Counted from the first letter of the stretch, positions 1-5,197 are shown. The stretch is 8,218 nt of DNA from an uncultured Christensenella sp. (GCA_910584975.1 CAJUEA010000044.1:1-8218); one strand, 5' to 3'. Notes: generated by a model from the letters alone, not told the origin. A program made the numbers and translations.

Positions 1-306
1 GCAAATGGAACTATTGCAGGAGATAATGATTATATCGGTACTGGATATTATATCAGTTATGCTGGCAAAACAATATATCTAAGTGTGTTGGGAGACTTGA
101 CAGGCGATGGAATTGTAAACACAATGGATGTAACTTACCTTAATAGAATAATAAGTGGTAATGTCAAGCTTAATACAAATGATATAAAAGACAAATTAAT
201 AATGTTGTCAGCAATAATCCAAAACAAAGGAAACTTGACAACGGCAGATAGTGAAACACTATTGAATTATATCGGTGGAAATGCTGATTTGACAAAATAT
301 TTTTAA
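1..306 (+). CDS. C-terminal fragment of a dockerin-like-module protein (5' end outside window)
   Basis: The frame is open from base 1 to a TAA at 304-306, so this is the last 101 residues of a larger protein; the GTG at 85 is an internal codon, not the start. Visible residues about 31-53 match a dockerin type I / EF-hand-like calcium loop: GDLTGDGIVNTMDVTYL, with ligand positions D32, T34, D36, G37, N40 and D43, followed by a helix. A second, degenerate half follows (about 66-92, ending TTADSETLLNYIGG): D83 is kept, but the early loop ligands are replaced by I72, Q74 and K76. Upstream, a beta-type stretch (IGTGYYISYAGKTIYLSVL) resembles the segment often found before such modules in clostridial surface proteins. 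Dockerins usually bind cohesins on scaffoldins, but in non-cellulosomal Clostridia similar modules end many secreted proteins of unknown role. The enzymatic or binding part of this protein is not visible. Family assignment is fairly sure, function unknown. Confidence 0.75.
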   Translation, partial: ANGTIAGDNDYIGTGYYISYAGKTIYLSVLGDLTGDGIVNTMDVTYLNRIISGNVKLNTNDIKDKLIMLSAIIQNKGNLTTADSETLLNYIGGNADLTKYF

Positions 307-310
307 AAAC

Positions 311-342
311 AATCGGACTGAAAGAGTGCTTTCAGTCCGATT
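311..342 (+). terminator. Intrinsic terminator after the dockerin-module gene
   Basis: A perfect 14-bp stem (AATCGGACTGAAAG at 311-324, CTTTCAGTCCGATT at 329-342) closes a 4-base AGTG loop, 4 bases after the stop codon, and the stem runs into TTTT at 341-344. A-rich sequence on the left side (304-309) could let it act in both directions, but the nearest minus-strand gene ends at 690, so its main user is the plus-strand gene. Confidence 0.9.
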
Positions 343-361
343 TTAAAAGTGATATATTTTA

Positions 362-410
362 TTAGTTAATAAACAAAGTCGGAGATCCCTCGACTATGCT
401 CGGGATGACA
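362..410 (-). repeat. Repeat copy A (minus orientation)
   Basis: Read on the minus strand it begins TGTCATCCCGAGCATAGTCG, continues AGGGATCTCCGACTTTG and ends with the TTTATTAACTAATAA tail. It is a close match to copy B over the whole unit, including the AT-rich tail, which suggests the unit is longer than the GC-rich core alone. Confidence 0.75.
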
Positions 411-441
411 TTGCCATTATTGTTCAACAAGACATAACCAA

Positions 442-492
442 TGTCATTTCGAGCTTGTCGAGAAATCTCCGATATTGCTTATTGAGTAAGGA
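442..492 (+). repeat. Repeat copy B (plus orientation)
   Basis: Core TGTCATTTCGAGCTTGTCG then AGAAATCTCCG, followed by the tail ATATTGCTTATTGAGTAAGG. It faces copy A across a 31-base spacer, giving an imperfect inverted repeat about 130 bp across. Confidence 0.75.
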
Positions 493-503
493 AATAGTAG
501 TTA

Positions 504-562
504 TAATAATACAAGCAGAGTTTGAGATTCTTCGACTACACTGCGTTTCGCTCAGAATGACA
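504..562 (-). repeat. Repeat copy C (minus orientation, ~10-bp longer core)
   Basis: Read on the minus strand: TGTCATTCTGAGCG, then an extra stretch AAACGCAGTG compared with A, B and D, then TAGTCGAAGAATCTC and a weakly conserved tail (AAACTCTGCTTGTATTATTA). The insertion lies in the middle of the core, between the CGAG-like half and the GTCGA half. Confidence 0.7.
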
Positions 563-590
563 TGAACAATGTCATTCGGTGTATTTATTG

Positions 591-641
591 CATCATCCCG
601 AGCAAAGTCGAAACATCTCGGACTATGTTTATTAAGTGAAT
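591..641 (+). repeat. Repeat copy D (plus orientation)
   Basis: Core TCATCCCGAGCAAAGTCG then AAACATCTCGG, followed by the tail ACTATGTTTATTAAGTGAA. The usual TGTCAT head is not directly attached; a TGTCATTC stands at 570-577, separated by about 15 bases, so the head may have been split by an insertion or rearranged. Faces copy C. Confidence 0.65.
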
Positions 642-689
642 TAAAAGGAATCATTTCACTCATAAGTCGAAATATTTCAAATATTGTTA

Positions 690-935
690 TTATCTTCTAT
701 TTTTATAAAGTTCAAGGGCAGTGGCTAATTGATCTGGGCAACTGGTGTTTCCTCTGCATTTAATGCCTTTAAGAAGACTTATAACTTCGTCCACATTGCG
801 ACCAATGGCAAGTTTTGCAACGCCTTGAGTGTTGCCACGACAACCTCCTACAATTGTAAGGTCAGTGATTATATCATTTTTTATGTCAAATAAAATTTCA
901 GTTGAGCAAACACCTCTTGTTTTGTAAGTATACAT
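690..935 (-). CDS. TIGR03905-type TSCPD domain protein, four conserved cysteines
   Basis: An 81-residue protein ending in the KCRGNTSCPDQL signature that gives the TSCPD domain its name. Four cysteines sit where expected for the small TIGR03905 four-Cys family: C10 (RGVCS), C32 (GGCRGN), C60 and C66 (KCRGNTSC). The spacing suggests metal binding, which is inference. The same domain occurs at the C-terminus of some ribonucleotide reductases and in NrdJ-associated proteins; the role of the stand-alone small form is not established. Length matches the usual 75-85 residues, so it is complete. The ATG at 933-935 is preceded on the minus strand by AAAGGA at a workable distance. No clear sigma-A promoter was found in the AT-rich leader (936-1040); TTGTTA with a long 19-base spacer to TATAAA is the best candidate and is weak. 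It is separated from the upstream DUF4364 gene by a terminator-like hairpin, so it is probably its own transcript. Its 3' end abuts the repeat cluster. Confidence 0.88.
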   Translation of the reverse strand: MYTYKTRGVCSTEILFDIKNDIITDLTIVGGCRGNTQGVAKLAIGRNVDEVISLLKGIKCRGNTSCPDQLATALELYKNRR

Positions 936-1041
936 AATATTTTCCTTTAAAGTTTTTATATTTTTTAATTATCTTATTTTAACAACTTATATATTTGTTT
1001 TATAACAGCAAATAAAATAAAAATTTTAATATGATAAAAAG

Positions 1042-1070
1042 AAAAAGTGAATAAATGCAATTCACTTTTT
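1042..1070 (-). terminator. Probable terminator of the HPr-like/DUF4364 operon
   Basis: Eleven-bp stem AAAAAGTGAAT (1042-1052) / ATTCACTTTTT (1060-1070) with a 7-base loop, just past the DUF4364 stop codon on the minus strand. Read leftward, the stem is followed by C then TTTTT. The stem is AT-rich, so efficiency is uncertain. Only the minus-strand operon ends here. Confidence 0.7.
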
Positions 1071-1073
1071 TGT

Positions 1074-1592
1074 TTACTCTAGTAGTTGAGAGTGCAAAAA
1101 TTCATAAACACTTGGAGCTTTGTCAATCCAATTTTTGTAAAGCCATTTTGCACGAGCTTTGTTTTGCACACAAAGTTTTAGGTCAAGTAGTGGTTGAGCA
1201 GGCGTGTTGATTCTTAAAATAACTGTGTAAGAGCCGTCTTCATTCATAAAATAATCACTAAAATAATCTTGCAAACGACGATAGTGGCAACGCTGTTCTT
1301 TAACAGTTGCCTTAATTTCATCACGCTTGGAAAGTGGAATTTCTTTGTAAAAAATGCTCAAACATTCCTTGCCTTTGTTTGATAAAGTGTACAATTTATC
1401 GTTATTTTTGCTTATGTTTACTATGTGTCCGACTTCAATAAGGTCGACAACACAATCTTTACAATCCATAAACCCAACCCATTTGTTCACATCACAAATA
1501 TCGGTTAGGGTATCGATTTTAAGTGGTATTTCCATGCAGTCCATAACAAAAAGCATAATAACTTTGTTAAGTGCTTTGTCCTTCAGATGCAT
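1074..1592 (-). CDS. DUF4364 family protein (winged-helix-like, probable regulator)
   Basis: A 172-residue protein fitting DUF4364 of Clostridia in length and pattern: an N-terminal helical start (LNKVIMLFVMDCMEIPL), a second helix with the D-I-C-D-V turn, then a helix-plus-wing region ending in KLYTLSNKGKECLSIFYKEIP (about 66-86), typical of a winged helix followed by a long helix. The C-terminal half (about 100-172) is a mixed alpha/beta domain with a YTVILRINTPAQPLLDLKL strand pair. The family has no firm biochemical role; DNA binding is inferred from the winged-helix look. It has several cysteines (19, 33, 44, 47, 77), which I would not call a metal site without an alignment. Its ATG overlaps the stop of the HPr-like gene by one base (TAATG), so the two are very likely translationally coupled and respond to the same promoter at about 1905-1933. 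No separate ribosome binding site is obvious, which supports coupling. Confidence 0.82.
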   Translation of the reverse strand: MHLKDKALNKVIMLFVMDCMEIPLKIDTLTDICDVNKWVGFMDCKDCVVDLIEVGHIVNISKNNDKLYTLSNKGKECLSIFYKEIPLSKRDEIKATVKEQRCHYRRLQDYFSDYFMNEDGSYTVILRINTPAQPLLDLKLCVQNKARAKWLYKNWIDKAPSVYEFLHSQLLE

Positions 1593-1822
1593 TATTTAAT
1601 AATAAACTCCTCTAAGCTTTGTAAAAGTTCTTCACAATCATTGTCGTAGATTTCCAAAGTGATTGGCTTTGACAAATCAAGACTGAAAATTCCTAAAATA
1701 CTTTTTGCATCAACAACATATCTGCCTGAACGCAAGTCAAGTTCTCCTGGGAAAACTGCAACTTTTTGCACAAATGATTTTACATTTTCTGCTAATTTTA
1801 ATTTAATTTGAACTGATTTCAT
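1592..1822 (-). CDS. HPr-family protein lacking the active-site histidine
   Basis: A 76-residue HPr-fold protein. The second half matches HPr well: RYVVDAKSILGIFSLDLSKP aligns with the KSIMGVMSL region around the regulatory serine, with S41 at the Ser46 position, followed by the usual last strand and C-terminal helix (CEELLQSLEEFI). In the first half the H-A-R-P active site of PTS HPr is absent: around residues 11-18 it reads AENVKSFV, with no histidine anywhere in the protein. It therefore cannot act as a normal PTS phosphocarrier. Similar His-less HPr proteins occur in Clostridia; a regulatory, Crh-like role is possible, but whether S41 is phosphorylated is unknown. Crh itself also lacks His15, although its sequence is closer to HPr. 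The start ATG (1820-1822) has GGAGG four bases upstream on the minus strand. It is first in an operon with DUF4364, from a good sigma-A promoter. No ptsI or ptsH-like neighbour is seen. Confidence 0.83.
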   Translation of the reverse strand: MKSVQIKLKLAENVKSFVQKVAVFPGELDLRSGRYVVDAKSILGIFSLDLSKPITLEIYDNDCEELLQSLEEFIIK

Positions 1823-1904
1823 AAAACCTCCATCTATAACCGCAAGTTAAGTTCGCTGAAAATTTGCTTTTATTATATTGCGGAAAATTTTATTTTACAT
1901 ATTT

Positions 1905-1933
1905 AGTATACACTATTATAAGTTATTTTGCAA
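1905..1933 (-). promoter_or_regulatory. Sigma-A-type promoter for the HPr-like/DUF4364 operon
   Basis: On the minus strand: -35 TTGCAA (1928-1933), 17-base spacer, -10 TATACT (1905-1910). That predicts a start near 1898 and a leader of about 75 bases before the HPr-like ATG. The leader contains CCGCAA (minus strand, 1883-1878) and its complement TTGCGG (1845-1840), a possible 6-bp stem enclosing 32 bases, ending 7 bases before the GGAGG. Confidence 0.7.
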
Positions 1934-1956
1934 GAAAAAATTACAATTACTTGCAA
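1928..1956. promoter_or_regulatory. Inverted repeat TTGCAAG-N15-CTTGCAA between divergent promoters (possible operator)
   Basis: Two exact 7-base arms, 1928-1934 and 1950-1956, centred 22 bp apart (about two helical turns), with an AT-rich centre. Each arm also contains a -35 element of one of the two divergent promoters, TTGCAA, which is its own reverse complement. The symmetry could simply reflect two -35 boxes of the same sequence, or could be a site for a dimeric regulator controlling both directions. The sequence alone does not decide. Confidence 0.35.
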
Positions 1957-1979
1957 TATTATATGTTTTATGTTAAAAT
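1951..1979 (+). promoter_or_regulatory. Sigma-A-type promoter for the gene at 1998
   Basis: -35 TTGCAA (1951-1956), 17-base spacer, -10 TAAAAT (1974-1979). Transcription would start about 1986, leaving a leader of only about a dozen bases that just contains the GGAGG. Confidence 0.6.
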
Positions 1980-1987
1980 GTAAAAGT

Positions 1988-1992
1988 GGAGG
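1988..1992 (+). promoter_or_regulatory. Ribosome binding site GGAGG setting the start at ATG 1998
   Basis: GGAGG at 1988-1992, five bases before ATG 1998-2000. The longer reading from GTG 1986 would put the start codon on top of this site, so ATG 1998 is preferred. Confidence 0.8.
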
Positions 1993-1997
1993 TAAGT

Positions 1998-2711
1998 ATG
2001 TGGGAAACTAATCAAGAACTTATCAAATCATTTAAAAGTTTATATAAAGAATTGGAAAATGCCAATTTTATTATGTCAAATGAAATTATAACAAAAATTT
2101 TGAAGTTTATTACTACAAATGAGCCGTTGTATTTTGCTTATAAACATGCAAGTCAAAACTTTAATTTTGAAAGTATTTTTCAAGAGGTAGCTGCAAATGG
2201 CAGATTTAAACTTCCAGATGACGAATACAAAACAATAGTTTTTGTTACAAAATTGCTTTTTGACATTGACAGAGGTAAAATTGAATATTTCAATTTTTTA
2301 AAAAACACATTTCCGCGTGTGGATTTGAATGATAGCTACAACGATTTTTGTAAAAGCATAGTTTATCCTTATGTTTTGGCTTTTGAAAAGTTGCTTAGCA
2401 AAGCTGATAGGGTTGTTGCAATTGAGGGGGCTGCTCAAATTCAAAAACTACCACAGCAACTTATGGATTTGTTTCAAAGCAATATTGTCTCCGTTTATGA
2501 CCATCTGCAGTCGGATAAATCTTTGGCAGAGCCTGCAAGGCAAGAGTTGATTGTGATTTTGGAAGGTTTGAGCTATGCTGTTGAAAATGGCAATGCAATG
2601 CTCATCAAATCGCAATGGTTAGGACTTAAATATGCATTGCTTGCAAACAGGGCATACACAAGTCAGGTTAGAGCATTTGAAAACGAACTTAAAAATTATA
2701 GCATAATTTAA
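1998..2711 (+). CDS. Unrecognised, mainly helical cytoplasmic protein
   Basis: A 237-residue protein that I cannot place in a named family. It has no signal peptide, no membrane segment and no obvious catalytic motif. Most of it reads as amphipathic helices. Notable stretches are NEPLYFAYKHASQNFNFESIF (about 41-61), a GRFKLPDDEYKTIVFVTKLLFDID block (about 68-91) that looks like the most family-defining region, and a C-terminal half with regularly spaced helices (VLAFEKLLSKADRVVAI, PARQELIVILEGLSYAVE). It has a good sigma-A promoter, a strong ribosome binding site and its own terminator, so it is a monocistronic, expressed gene with codon use like its neighbours. It is divergent from the HPr-like/DUF4364 operon and shares a promoter region with it, which may link their control but says nothing firm on function. 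It is confidently a real gene; its product is unknown. Confidence 0.8.
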   Translation: MWETNQELIKSFKSLYKELENANFIMSNEIITKILKFITTNEPLYFAYKHASQNFNFESIFQEVAANGRFKLPDDEYKTIVFVTKLLFDIDRGKIEYFNFLKNTFPRVDLNDSYNDFCKSIVYPYVLAFEKLLSKADRVVAIEGAAQIQKLPQQLMDLFQSNIVSVYDHLQSDKSLAEPARQELIVILEGLSYAVENGNAMLIKSQWLGLKYALLANRAYTSQVRAFENELKNYSII

Positions 2712-2714
2712 TAA

Positions 2715-2740
2715 TTTACCCGTGCGTATGTGCGGGTAAA
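2715..2740 (+). terminator. Intrinsic terminator after the gene at 1998
   Basis: Stem TTTACCCG (2715-2722) / CGGGTAAA (2733-2740), extended inward by two wobble pairs and one C-G pair to a 4-base loop (GTAT), starting 4 bases after the stop codon. Followed by ATTTTAAG, a short T tract. Confidence 0.8.
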
Positions 2741-2951
2741 ATTTTAAGAAAAAAGCTTTTAAAACATAAAAAATATCATTGATATTAAAATTCAAGATTT
2801 TTTGTAATTTTCAGAGTTATAAGAATTGTAAAAGCAATTTTAGAAATGTTTATTACAAACATTTTTAATAAAAAAATTAATCAACATCAAAGATAGAACT
2901 GAAGTTTTAGCAAATATTTTGAAAAAAATGCAGTGTAAATAGGTAATATAT
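2741..2951. other. AT-rich intergenic region upstream of pcrA with small hairpins
   Basis: No gene is seen. A candidate promoter for pcrA is TTGATA (2779-2784), 18 bases, TGTAAT (2803-2808), giving a leader of about 135 bases. Within it are short hairpins: AATTG/CAATT (2824-2839) and AAATGTTT/AAACATTT (2844-2864), the second followed by a T pair and TTAATA, so it could act as a weak attenuator-like terminator. A third, AATATC/GATATT (2772-2786), overlaps the -35. All are AT-rich and could arise by chance in such sequence. Confidence 0.35.
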
Positions 2952-5108
2952 ATGGATTATTCTAAACTTTTAAATCAAGAGCAATTGGCACCAGTTTACG
3001 ACACAGAAGGGCAAATTTTGGTGCTTGCAGGTGCAGGCAGTGGAAAAACTCGTGTGCTAACTCACAGAATAGCATATCTTTTGGAAGAAAAGGGTGTGCC
3101 AGGTTTTAATATCCTTGCAATTACCTTCACAAATAAAGCTGCAAGAGAAATGCTTGAGCGTGTTTGCGATATCACTGGCAGAAGTGATGTTTGGGTTTCC
3201 ACATTTCATAGTTTTTGTGCAAAAATTTTGCGATACGAAATTGAACATTTGCAAGGCTACAACAGCAATTTTTCTATTTTTACGGCGTCTGATTCTGCAA
3301 GAGTAGTAAACAGAATTTTAAAAGGTATGGAGCTTGAGGACAAGGAAGGTAAAAATATTAGAGCACACATAAGCAATGTTAAAAATATGGGAGTTAACAT
3401 TGATGAGTATTGTTTGGCGCTTGGCAGTAAAAACAGCGACCTTATTCGTGAAGTTTACATAAGATATGAAAAAGAACTTAAGGAAAATAACGCTCTTGAT
3501 TTTGATGATTTGTTGCTTAAAACAGTGCAAATATTCAAGGATTTTCCTGAGGTTAGGGAAAAATATCAAGAAAGATTTCAATACATTCATGTGGATGAGT
3601 TTCAAGATACAAACAAAATTCAAATGTTGCTTGTGCGTATGCTTGCATTTAAGCATGGCAATCTGTTTGTGGTTGGCGATGATGACCAAAGTATTTATGG
3701 CTGGCGTGGTGCAGAAGTTGGCAATATTTTGAATTTTAGAAAGACATATCCAAATTGCAGAATTTATAAATTACAACAAAATTATCGTAGCACACAAAAT
3801 ATATTAGATTGTGCAAACAAAGTTATTGCCAAAAACAAACAGAGAATGGGCAAAGAGCTTTGGACTGGTGGCGATAAAGGTGTTAAGGTTGAATATCAAT
3901 CCTGCTATAACGATAAGGCAGAGGTTGATTTTGTGCTTGGTGAAATAAGAAAACTTTGTGATTATAACAATTATGCTTTAAGTGATTTTGCCATACTTGT
4001 GAGACTTAACAGCCTAACCAGAAGTTTTGAAGAAAAAATGAATATGTACGGCATAAAATATAAATTGATTGGTGGATTTAAGTTTTATGACCGAAAGGAA
4101 ATTTTGGATACGATTGCTTATTTGAGGGTGGTAGCAAATCCTTTGGATAGCGAAAGTATTGTGAGAATTATCAATTTCCCAAAACGAGGAATTGGCGATA
4201 CTGCTGTGCAAAGATTGAGAGATTATTGCTCTGTAAGTGGAAAAAATATGATAACAGCACTTTTGGAGATTGAAGATAACCCAGTATTGCCAAAGCCAAT
4301 GAGAGAAAAATTTGCAAAATTCACAAACCTTATTGTGGACTTAATGAGAGCAAAACTGGACAAAAGTTTTGAGGAATTTGCAAAATACCTTATTGAAAAG
4401 GTTGATTTTTATTCTGCATACGACATTGACAACGCAGAAGATAAAAACAAACTTGAAAATATTGACGAGTTTATGACAATAATACATGAGTATTGTGAGG
4501 CGAACGAGGGTGCAAAACTGGAAGATTTTATGCAGTCAGTTTCTCTTGTCAGTGATACGGATGAGGACGAAGCTGGCGAGTATGTCACTTTGGCAACCGT
4601 TCACGGAGTAAAGGGGCTTGAGTACAAAGTTGTGTTTATAGTCGGTTGTGAGGAAGGTGTTTTCCCAAGCAGTAAGGCACTGAACAATCCTGCCGAAATG
4701 GAAGAAGAACGCCGTTGTATGTATGTTGCAATCACAAGGGCACAAGATAGGTTGTACCTTACAAGTGCAGGCAATCGCTATAGATTTGGAAAGGTGGAGT
4801 ATAACATTGTAAGCAGATTTGTTGAGGAGGCAGGATTGATTCAAAAAGATCCAACAAAATTTAATCCAATGCAAATTTCTGAATATGCAAATATCTCAAA
4901 AGAGCGTCCAAAGTCAATGCCAAACAATATCAAAACAGACCTTACAAAAGATTTGTCTTGCTTTAAAATTGGCAGTGTGGTGGTTCACTCTAGATATGGC
5001 GAGGGTGTTATTACTGCTTTGGATGGTAGCACAGCAACAATTATGTTTGGAAAACTTGGCAACAAAAACTTTAATCTTGAGCTTGCTCCAATCAAACTGA
5101 AAGATTAA
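2952..5108 (+). CDS. pcrA: PcrA/UvrD-type ATP-dependent 3'-5' DNA helicase
   Basis: A 718-residue superfamily 1A helicase, the normal length for PcrA. All motifs are present: Q motif LNQEQ (7-11); Walker A AGAGSGKT with K32 (26-33); Ia ITFTNKAA (57-64); Walker B / II VDEFQDTN (214-221, D215-E216); III VGDDDQSIYGWRG (241-253); IV QQNYRST (275-281); V TVHGVKGLEY (549-558); VI YVAITRAQD with R596 (591-599). The last about 50 residues (FKIGSVVVHSRYGEGVITAL...) are the Tudor-like PcrA C-terminal domain that in B. subtilis and Geobacillus binds RNA polymerase; this separates it from RecB/AddA and Rep-like relatives. Role by family: unwinding DNA during nucleotide excision repair, rolling-circle replication, and clearing of RecA filaments and transcription conflicts. 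The start is the only in-frame ATG after a stop at 2940; the ribosome binding site is weak (AGG at 2941-2943). ligA follows 89 bases later, the common Firmicute order, and is probably cotranscribed. No missing residues are seen. Confidence 0.97.
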   Translation: MDYSKLLNQEQLAPVYDTEGQILVLAGAGSGKTRVLTHRIAYLLEEKGVPGFNILAITFTNKAAREMLERVCDITGRSDVWVSTFHSFCAKILRYEIEHLQGYNSNFSIFTASDSARVVNRILKGMELEDKEGKNIRAHISNVKNMGVNIDEYCLALGSKNSDLIREVYIRYEKELKENNALDFDDLLLKTVQIFKDFPEVREKYQERFQYIHVDEFQDTNKIQMLLVRMLAFKHGNLFVVGDDDQSIYGWRGAEVGNILNFRKTYPNCRIYKLQQNYRSTQNILDCANKVIAKNKQRMGKELWTGGDKGVKVEYQSCYNDKAEVDFVLGEIRKLCDYNNYALSDFAILVRLNSLTRSFEEKMNMYGIKYKLIGGFKFYDRKEILDTIAYLRVVANPLDSESIVRIINFPKRGIGDTAVQRLRDYCSVSGKNMITALLEIEDNPVLPKPMREKFAKFTNLIVDLMRAKLDKSFEEFAKYLIEKVDFYSAYDIDNAEDKNKLENIDEFMTIIHEYCEANEGAKLEDFMQSVSLVSDTDEDEAGEYVTLATVHGVKGLEYKVVFIVGCEEGVFPSSKALNNPAEMEEERRCMYVAITRAQDRLYLTSAGNRYRFGKVEYNIVSRFVEEAGLIQKDPTKFNPMQISEYANISKERPKSMPNNIKTDLTKDLSCFKIGSVVVHSRYGEGVITALDGSTATIMFGKLGNKNFNLELAPIKLKD

Positions 5109-5187
5109 ATTGTAAGAATAAAATCATTTTTAACAACACAAAAAACCACCGAAAATCGGTATTAAAATTAAAAAAACAGCAAAATGC

Positions 5188-5192
5188 AGGTG
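5188..5192 (+). promoter_or_regulatory. Ribosome binding site AGGTG supporting ligA start at ATG 5198
   Basis: AGGTG at 5188-5192 is five bases before ATG 5198. The in-frame GTG at 5192 lies inside this site and is therefore unlikely as the start. In the 5109-5187 gap there is only a small ACCGA/TCGGT hairpin (5148-5160) without a T tract, too weak to call a terminator. Confidence 0.65.
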
Positions 5193-5197
5193 TGAAT

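Larger units (their letters stand above)
362..693. repeat. Intergenic cluster of 4-5 inverted copies of a ~45-50 bp repeat
   Basis: This 383-base gap between two converging genes has no credible gene; it is filled by copies of one element. In the orientation of copy B the shared pattern is TGTCAT(C/T)CCGAGC, then a short variable step, GTCGA, (G/A)AATCTC, then a tail resembling CGACTTTGTTTATTAA. Copies: A (minus, about 362-410), B (plus, about 442-492), C (minus, about 504-562), D (plus, about 591-641) and a weak E (plus, about 651-693). A/B and C/D form inverted pairs facing each other, so RNA from either strand could fold into two long imperfect hairpins. Similar TGTCAT...GTCGA...ATCTC elements are familiar as dispersed intergenic repeats in many bacterial genomes; that link is from memory. 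Whether they are MITE-like, REP-like or RNA-level elements cannot be told from one locus. Confidence 0.8.

Noticed and set aside
424..663. Open reading frame of 79 codons on the minus strand across the repeat cluster
   Set aside because: It spans copies B, C, D and part of E, has no supporting ribosome binding site, and its translation simply reads through the repeats. A 64-codon plus-strand frame at 569-763 is rejected for the same reason; it also runs into the TSCPD gene.
362..693. CRISPR array
   Set aside because: Copies alternate in orientation, differ in sequence and have irregular spacing; no cas genes are nearby.
1354..1599. Plus-strand frame of 81 codons opposite the DUF4364 gene
   Set aside because: Shadow of a well-supported minus-strand gene; no ribosome binding site and no family resemblance.
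1986..1997. GTG 1986 as start of the unrecognised gene
   Set aside because: The start would overlap the GGAGG and coincide with the predicted transcription start; ATG 1998 has ideal spacing.
2847..2897. Possible 16-residue leader peptide before pcrA
   Set aside because: No ribosome binding site and the ATG is inside a hairpin arm; low-complexity AT-rich sequence readily gives such frames.
5192..5197. GTG 5192 as ligA start
   Set aside because: It lies inside the AGGTG ribosome binding site; ATG 5198 has normal spacing and the product still begins at the expected place for LigA.
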